Of a DNA stretch of 64,000 bases, positions 59,731 to 64,000 are shown one piece after another (position 1 is the first letter of the stretch; each line of letters starts with the position of its first letter). Origin of the DNA: Clavulina sp. PMI_390. Its lineage: Eukaryota > Basidiomycota > Agaricomycetes > Cantharellales > Hydnaceae. The position numbers were made by a program, and so were the translations under genes. Under the pieces are notes generated by a model. It was not told the DNA's origin and did no database searches. It saw only the letters and a program-made list of their open reading frames with translations. The stretch lies in the NCBI GenBank assembly GCA_015039315.1, contig WIDE01000104.1:46046-110045 (forward strand). Reading direction: 5' to 3'.

Positions 59731-60619
59731 CTGTCTGTCCAAAATTCTCGTTTGCGAGAAATACGGCTTCGTCACACAGGCACACGTTGTCACAGGTCAG
59801 CTGTTGTGACACTGTGCTCATTTGTTCACACGGCCGACCTATGTTGGCTTTTCTCGAGACCTCCAAAAGCTTGCCTGGCGTGCCACCCAACCCTCAGCGA
59901 GCATCTCATTGAGGAACGACAGATGGGTTATAGGATGTAAATTGCTATTCTTCATGACCAAATCCGGCCTGTAAAGTCAAAATCACCTGGACTAACGCGG
60001 TGAAAGAATGTGAAGTCTACGAGCCCGACGCAAAAAGGCGCTCGATATACCGCTGAGATGATTTTATTTTTGCATCGCCTGACTCTTCCAAATCAAGGAA
60101 CTAGATAAGGTGGTCGCGCCGCAAAGGTACCAGTTCCATGCATTCAACTTCGCGCCCGATCTCCTGTCCTCGTGCGGCTCAAGCAAGAGAGGCCAGCTGA
60201 CTTGTGCGGGAAGAAAGGCAGGGACAAATTGTACAGGCAAAAACGCATGCAAAGTCCTCGACGATCGATCGGTGCGCGACCCCGATCCATCGCCTGGCGG
60301 AGACACTATGCATCATTGGCGATGACGTACAACCCAGTCAGTATCAGTCGCCGTTTGCTGCAATGCCAGCAAGAACTTTCAGAAATAATCTCTATATTTT
60401 CTGACTGCCCGTATGACAAAGTTACGCTCGTTCTAAACTCTGACGCTCGCAGTCCCAGCCTTGGTTTCGCATGGTGTTTGCACTTGTTGTCCACGAGATG
60501 CAGCTTTCTCTCTCGTGCGTCCATGTCCGCTCTGCTTCCTCTCTCCCTCTTCCAGCGCCTTGGGTAGCCCCTGCTCCTCCTGCCGTTTACCCACCACACC
60601 CATTCTCGTTACTCTTGTC
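59731..60619. other. divergent intergenic region
   Basis: Almost 900 bases between the divergent CCDC47-like (-) and RING-LON (+) genes. Frames at 60064-60306 (-) and 60110-60567 (+) overlap one another and carry no domain. It is probably regulatory and UTR. Confidence 0.4.
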
Positions 60620-63081
60620 ATGTCTACGACAGCGGATGAGCTCCCGTTGACACGCGACAGGCGCCAATCGGCCAATCTGAGTAGCCAAGAAATCCCGACC
60701 GCTCCATGTATGATATTTTATTCTGTGCTAGCAGAGACCATCTGTCCTAACGAGCGTTTTTACTCCCCCCCTCCTTGTAGCCTCGACTATGCTTGCCGAG
60801 ATATTGGCTCCGTTGCTGCAGTGTCCAGCCTGCGACGACATCATATCCCTCCCCACCACCCTCACTTGTGGCCATACCGTATGTTCGAAACACGTACGAA
60901 TGAGCGCAGAGGACGCAGCCGCTTCAATCTTTGCTGATCCGGTTCCCTCAGCGACGTCTCCGCCACCCCTGAGCCAGCATAGCTCCTCACCACCTCGTCG
61001 CCCTCTCCCATCTTGCCCTATACCCACGTGCCTGACTCCTGCTGGTGCACGTCCTCTTCGACGCCGAGATATAGCCTTGTCCTCCTCAGAATCCCCCCAC
61101 GCCGATGATCCGGCTTTCCCCCCTGTCATATACATCCCACCCCCCATCACCCGGCGAACTATTCGACCCGATCCACCTCCACCCGAAGCACACGTCAAAA
61201 TTCCCAATCCAAAGCTCGACGTAACCCTTCAACGTGCCCTTGAAGCCCTAGCACGCTTTGTAGACCTAGATGCCGCGCGAGCGTCCCTCGTTCAACCCGT
61301 TGGGGATTCGAGTGTGGCATCCGGTGTGGATAGTACAGGCCCCAGTCATTTCACCGACGATGACCTTGCTAATTTATCCGATCCGGGGAGCCCTCAGACG
61401 CTCGATGCATCGTCTCTGGGCGTCGTATCGAATACCCTCCCGCTGTTGACCGATTCAATACCGCAACCATCTTCGGCGGCAGCGCAAGACGACGCTTCCG
61501 CTACCTCATTGGCTGGTGCAGTCGAGCGCTCAGTGCCAACGGAAAGCGAGTTGCTTCTTCCTCAGGCTTTCAAGGAGTCCCAAGCGCCTATCCCCACCCC
61601 CGCCGCCGTCGTGGTCCCAGCTGCTCAGCTGCGCTCGGCCGCTCAGACTGAAGGGACTGCGCATCAGGTCGCACGTCGCCTGGAGGCTATAGAGTCGTCA
61701 CAGAAGGATGCGCTCGTCGCTAACCTGCTTCCTGAGGTGACGTGCGACGTTTGTTTCCAGCTATTCTATGACCCAGTCACGACGCCGTGTCAACATGTAA
61801 GCATCTGTATCAACCATTTCGATCGCTGAACATTCTGAAAATCTCACGTTCCGATTATTCTTTGATATAGACGTTTTGCTCCAAATGCTTGCTTCGTACT
61901 CTCGATCACTCGCCCCTTTGCCCTCTCTGTCGTGAGGTCCTTCCCGGTTTTGCGTTTTATCACGACCATCCCTCCAACGTCATTCTTCTCAACCTCCGTG
62001 CGTCTCCCTCGTCTCTTTCTCGCTTTCGATCCCTTGTCTCAACTCCATGACGCGTGTTCGTTTTATACAGTTCTCGCTCTGTTCCCCACTCAGTATGCGG
62101 CTCGCAAGTCGAGCAGCCTCGCCGACGACGGCCTTACCAGCATTCTCGAGAACGTCCCGATCTTCCCATGCACCCTCGCGTTTCCCAACCAGCCAGTATC
62201 GCTCAACATTTTCGAGCCGAGGTACCGGTTGATGATCCGCCGCGTTCTGGAGAACGGCACGAATGCATTCGGGATGACGCTCCACCCGAATCCTTATACT
62301 GGGGAGGAGATCATGTACGGGACCATGTTACGTGTCAAGCGTGTGCAGATGAACATTGACGGAACCAGTGGCGTCGATACGGTGGGCACATGGAGGTTTC
62401 AGATTGTGAAGCGTTGGTGGGTGGATGGCTATATGGTTGCAAACCTGAAGAGGTAACGTCAACTCGTGCTTTTTTCGGGGGCGTCCTCGTGAGTACTAAC
62501 ATATAACGCCATTGTTCTCTCTCCGCCTCGCAGATTGAACGACTACTCACTCGACAACGAGGCGCGCCTCAACGCTCTCCGTGCTCATTACAACGCTGCG
62601 TCGACCGCTTCAGTGCCTCGACCGCTTGACACATCCTCTGCTGATGCATCGCCTCACTCGGAACCTCCTCCCCCCGCCCCAGCATCTCCGTCCAACTTGT
62701 CGATCGATTTCATCGACTCGGCAACAACGGACGAGCTTGTAGAACGCTGCCTCATGTTCGTTCGTCGCATGCGTACTCGGCTTGCTCCCTGGGTCGCGCA
62801 TCGGATGGATGCTGCGTATGGGCCGATGCCGGAAGACTCGGGTCGATTGAGTTTCTGGATGGCACTCGTACGTGTTTATCGCCTTTGCTTTCTCGGTTTC
62901 ATGATTGTTCCTGATCACTGAGACGTTGTCCTGCAATTAGGTCCTGCCGATTGATGATTACGATAAGGCCAAGCTCCTTACGCTTCAGTCGCCACATCTC
63001 CGTCTTCAACTGGTTGCTCACTGGGTTGCGGCACTCGACAAGCAAGGATGGTGGCGGAACAGCGGGTGCGTGATCATGTAG
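60620..63081 (+). CDS. two-RING, LON-substrate-binding-domain protein (LONRF-like E3)
   Basis: LONRF proteins join RING fingers to the N-terminal substrate-binding domain of Lon and act as ubiquitin ligases. Six exons (60620-60707, 60781-61796, 61871-61997, 62071-62452, 62534-62867, 62941-63081) give 695 residues. RING 1 begins LLQCPACDDIISLPTTLTCG and HTVCSKHV and is interrupted by a Pro/Ser-rich insert before CPIPTC. RING 2 is CDVCFQLFYDPVTTPCQHTF with CSKCLLRTLD and CPLCREVLPG. The LON domain follows: NVPIFPCTLAFPNQPVSLNI, FEPRYRLMIRRVLENG, FGMTLHPNP, YGTMLRVKRVQMN, RWWVDGYMVANLKRL. C-terminal helices end GWWRNSGCVIM. No tetratricopeptide repeats were seen between the domains, unlike vertebrate LONRF. 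Confidence 0.9.
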
Positions 63082-63329
63082 TTGTGAACTGGGTTAATCT
63101 GTTGTGGTTTCATTTACCCGTCGCCTTTTTTTCCTCTTCTCTCTCCGTGATTTGTTCTCTCACTTTGGATCATGTATCCGTGTTATCCCACTGTTATCTT
63201 TCATGTCTCCTGCCGTTATCTGTGCCAATCTCCCACTCCTGTAGCCCATACTTGCTCCGGTTTGTTGTATTCTGCATCATCCTCTTCCGCATTCTGTATG
63301 CATTCTTCCCACCCACCTAGATAGTAATT

Positions 63330-64000
63330 CAATCAACTGCACTGGCTTTTAAGTGTGTTTTGTGTTGGTTGCCTAATCATACTGCCTTTAGGTCTTGGCA
63401 GTGGGTGCAGCAGCACTTTTTGTTTTAATCTGGACAGTGGGAAGCCACTACCTTGGTGTTGGTGCTTACTCACTAATCTGGTGCTTTGGTGGGGGTTCTA
63501 GTCAAGTGTGTCCGTACTACTTTACTTTCAACACTACAGTTTAGTGCTTTTAAGTGTACCAGGCTACTCAACAGTAACCAACCACTCCTAGTAGCTTACC
63601 ACAGTCCCTCTCTTGGGACCAAGTACTCTTCAGCTCTAGGCACTTTACTACACTCACACTAGCAACTTTTCTTCAACAGTCACCAGCTACTAGGGCACTA
63701 GAGTCACCCTTTCTCTCTCTCTGGGACCCCAACCCTACAAGCTTTGGGTGCCACCCTCACCCCTACCAAGGTTGGTTTCAGCTTTTGGTGCACCACTTTT
63801 CAAGGGTTCCCCTCCTCTTTCAGGGTCACGCAACCTTTCTTTCAACACCTTTGGTCAGCCTGGGTCAGCCCTGGAGCCTACAGGGGAACCAAGCCTCCCC
63901 CTCCCTTCACCAACACACTTCACCCAAGGCTCAGCACCCTTTAGTCAGCCCTGGGAGTCTAAAGGGGACACTACACAACCCGCTTTGAGTAGCCTACTCA
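63330..64000. mobile_element. CpG-depleted repetitive DNA, probable edge of an old transposable element
   Basis: Between 63301 and 64000 I count only three CG dinucleotides, while neighbouring coding DNA has many per 100 bases. Overall GC is not low, and CA, TG and CC stay common. Internal near-repeats are visible: gtcagccctgg followed by cctacagggg (about 63866-63890) and again with gtctaaagggg (about 63944-63968), plus cttttaagtgt at about 63347 and 63547. No coding domain is seen. Selective CpG loss is what cytosine methylation leaves on silenced transposons. The element class and its true borders cannot be told from this piece. Confidence 0.55.

Overview
The window reads as part of a basidiomycete (Agaricomycete) nuclear genome. 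Genes are split by many short introns, mostly about 40-120 nt, with GTRNGT-like donors and one GC-AG intron. The proteins are fungal: KCH-type potassium transporter, NAD-dependent MTD1-type folate dehydrogenase, ATE1, MED7, LONRF-type RING/LON protein. Several F-box genes and two tandem two-kinase-domain genes recall the gene-family expansions of Rhizoctonia-like fungi. That genus is an inference, not a proof. Exon joins below were made by hand from the sequence (GT..AG, reading phase, family conservation).

Layout. 1-7,770: gene-poor. It holds an N-gap (565-634), a damaged gene for a small secreted cysteine protein (773-1407, -) and a histidine-phosphatase gene (3175-4600, -) that ends in a Trp-rich hexapeptide repeat. 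7,772-19,850: ATE1, a small acidic two-exon gene, a KCH transporter, two convergent F-box genes of one family, and a long Ser-rich disordered protein. 19,920-32,305: a tandem segmental duplication. Each unit carries a Mediator MED7 gene followed by a large two-domain kinase-like gene. The left MED7 is a pseudogene, the right one is intact, and both kinase-like genes are open.

33,035-42,586: housekeeping block with MTD1, a phosphatase-1 inhibitor-2 protein, a Tra2-like SR protein, ribosomal protein L18 and an MBOAT lysophospholipid acyltransferase. 43,158-47,189: one eight-exon gene fusing an NAD-dependent sugar epimerase/dehydratase-like domain to an exostosin (GT47) glycosyltransferase. 47,372-51,382: two more F-box genes. 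51,893-63,081: a compact cluster with a Rad60/Esc2/NIP45 SUMO-like protein, a tiny opposite-strand gene, a 20-exon patatin-type lipase, a CCDC47-type ER membrane protein and a two-RING LON-domain protein. 63,330-64,000: almost CpG-free repetitive DNA, probably the edge of an old transposable element.

Themes. Protein-fate control recurs (N-end rule arginylation by ATE1, four F-box adaptors, RING-LON, SUMO-like domains), as do membrane lipid and glycan enzymes (MBOAT, patatin lipase, exostosin). No CRISPR arrays, operons, rRNA or convincing tRNA genes were seen.
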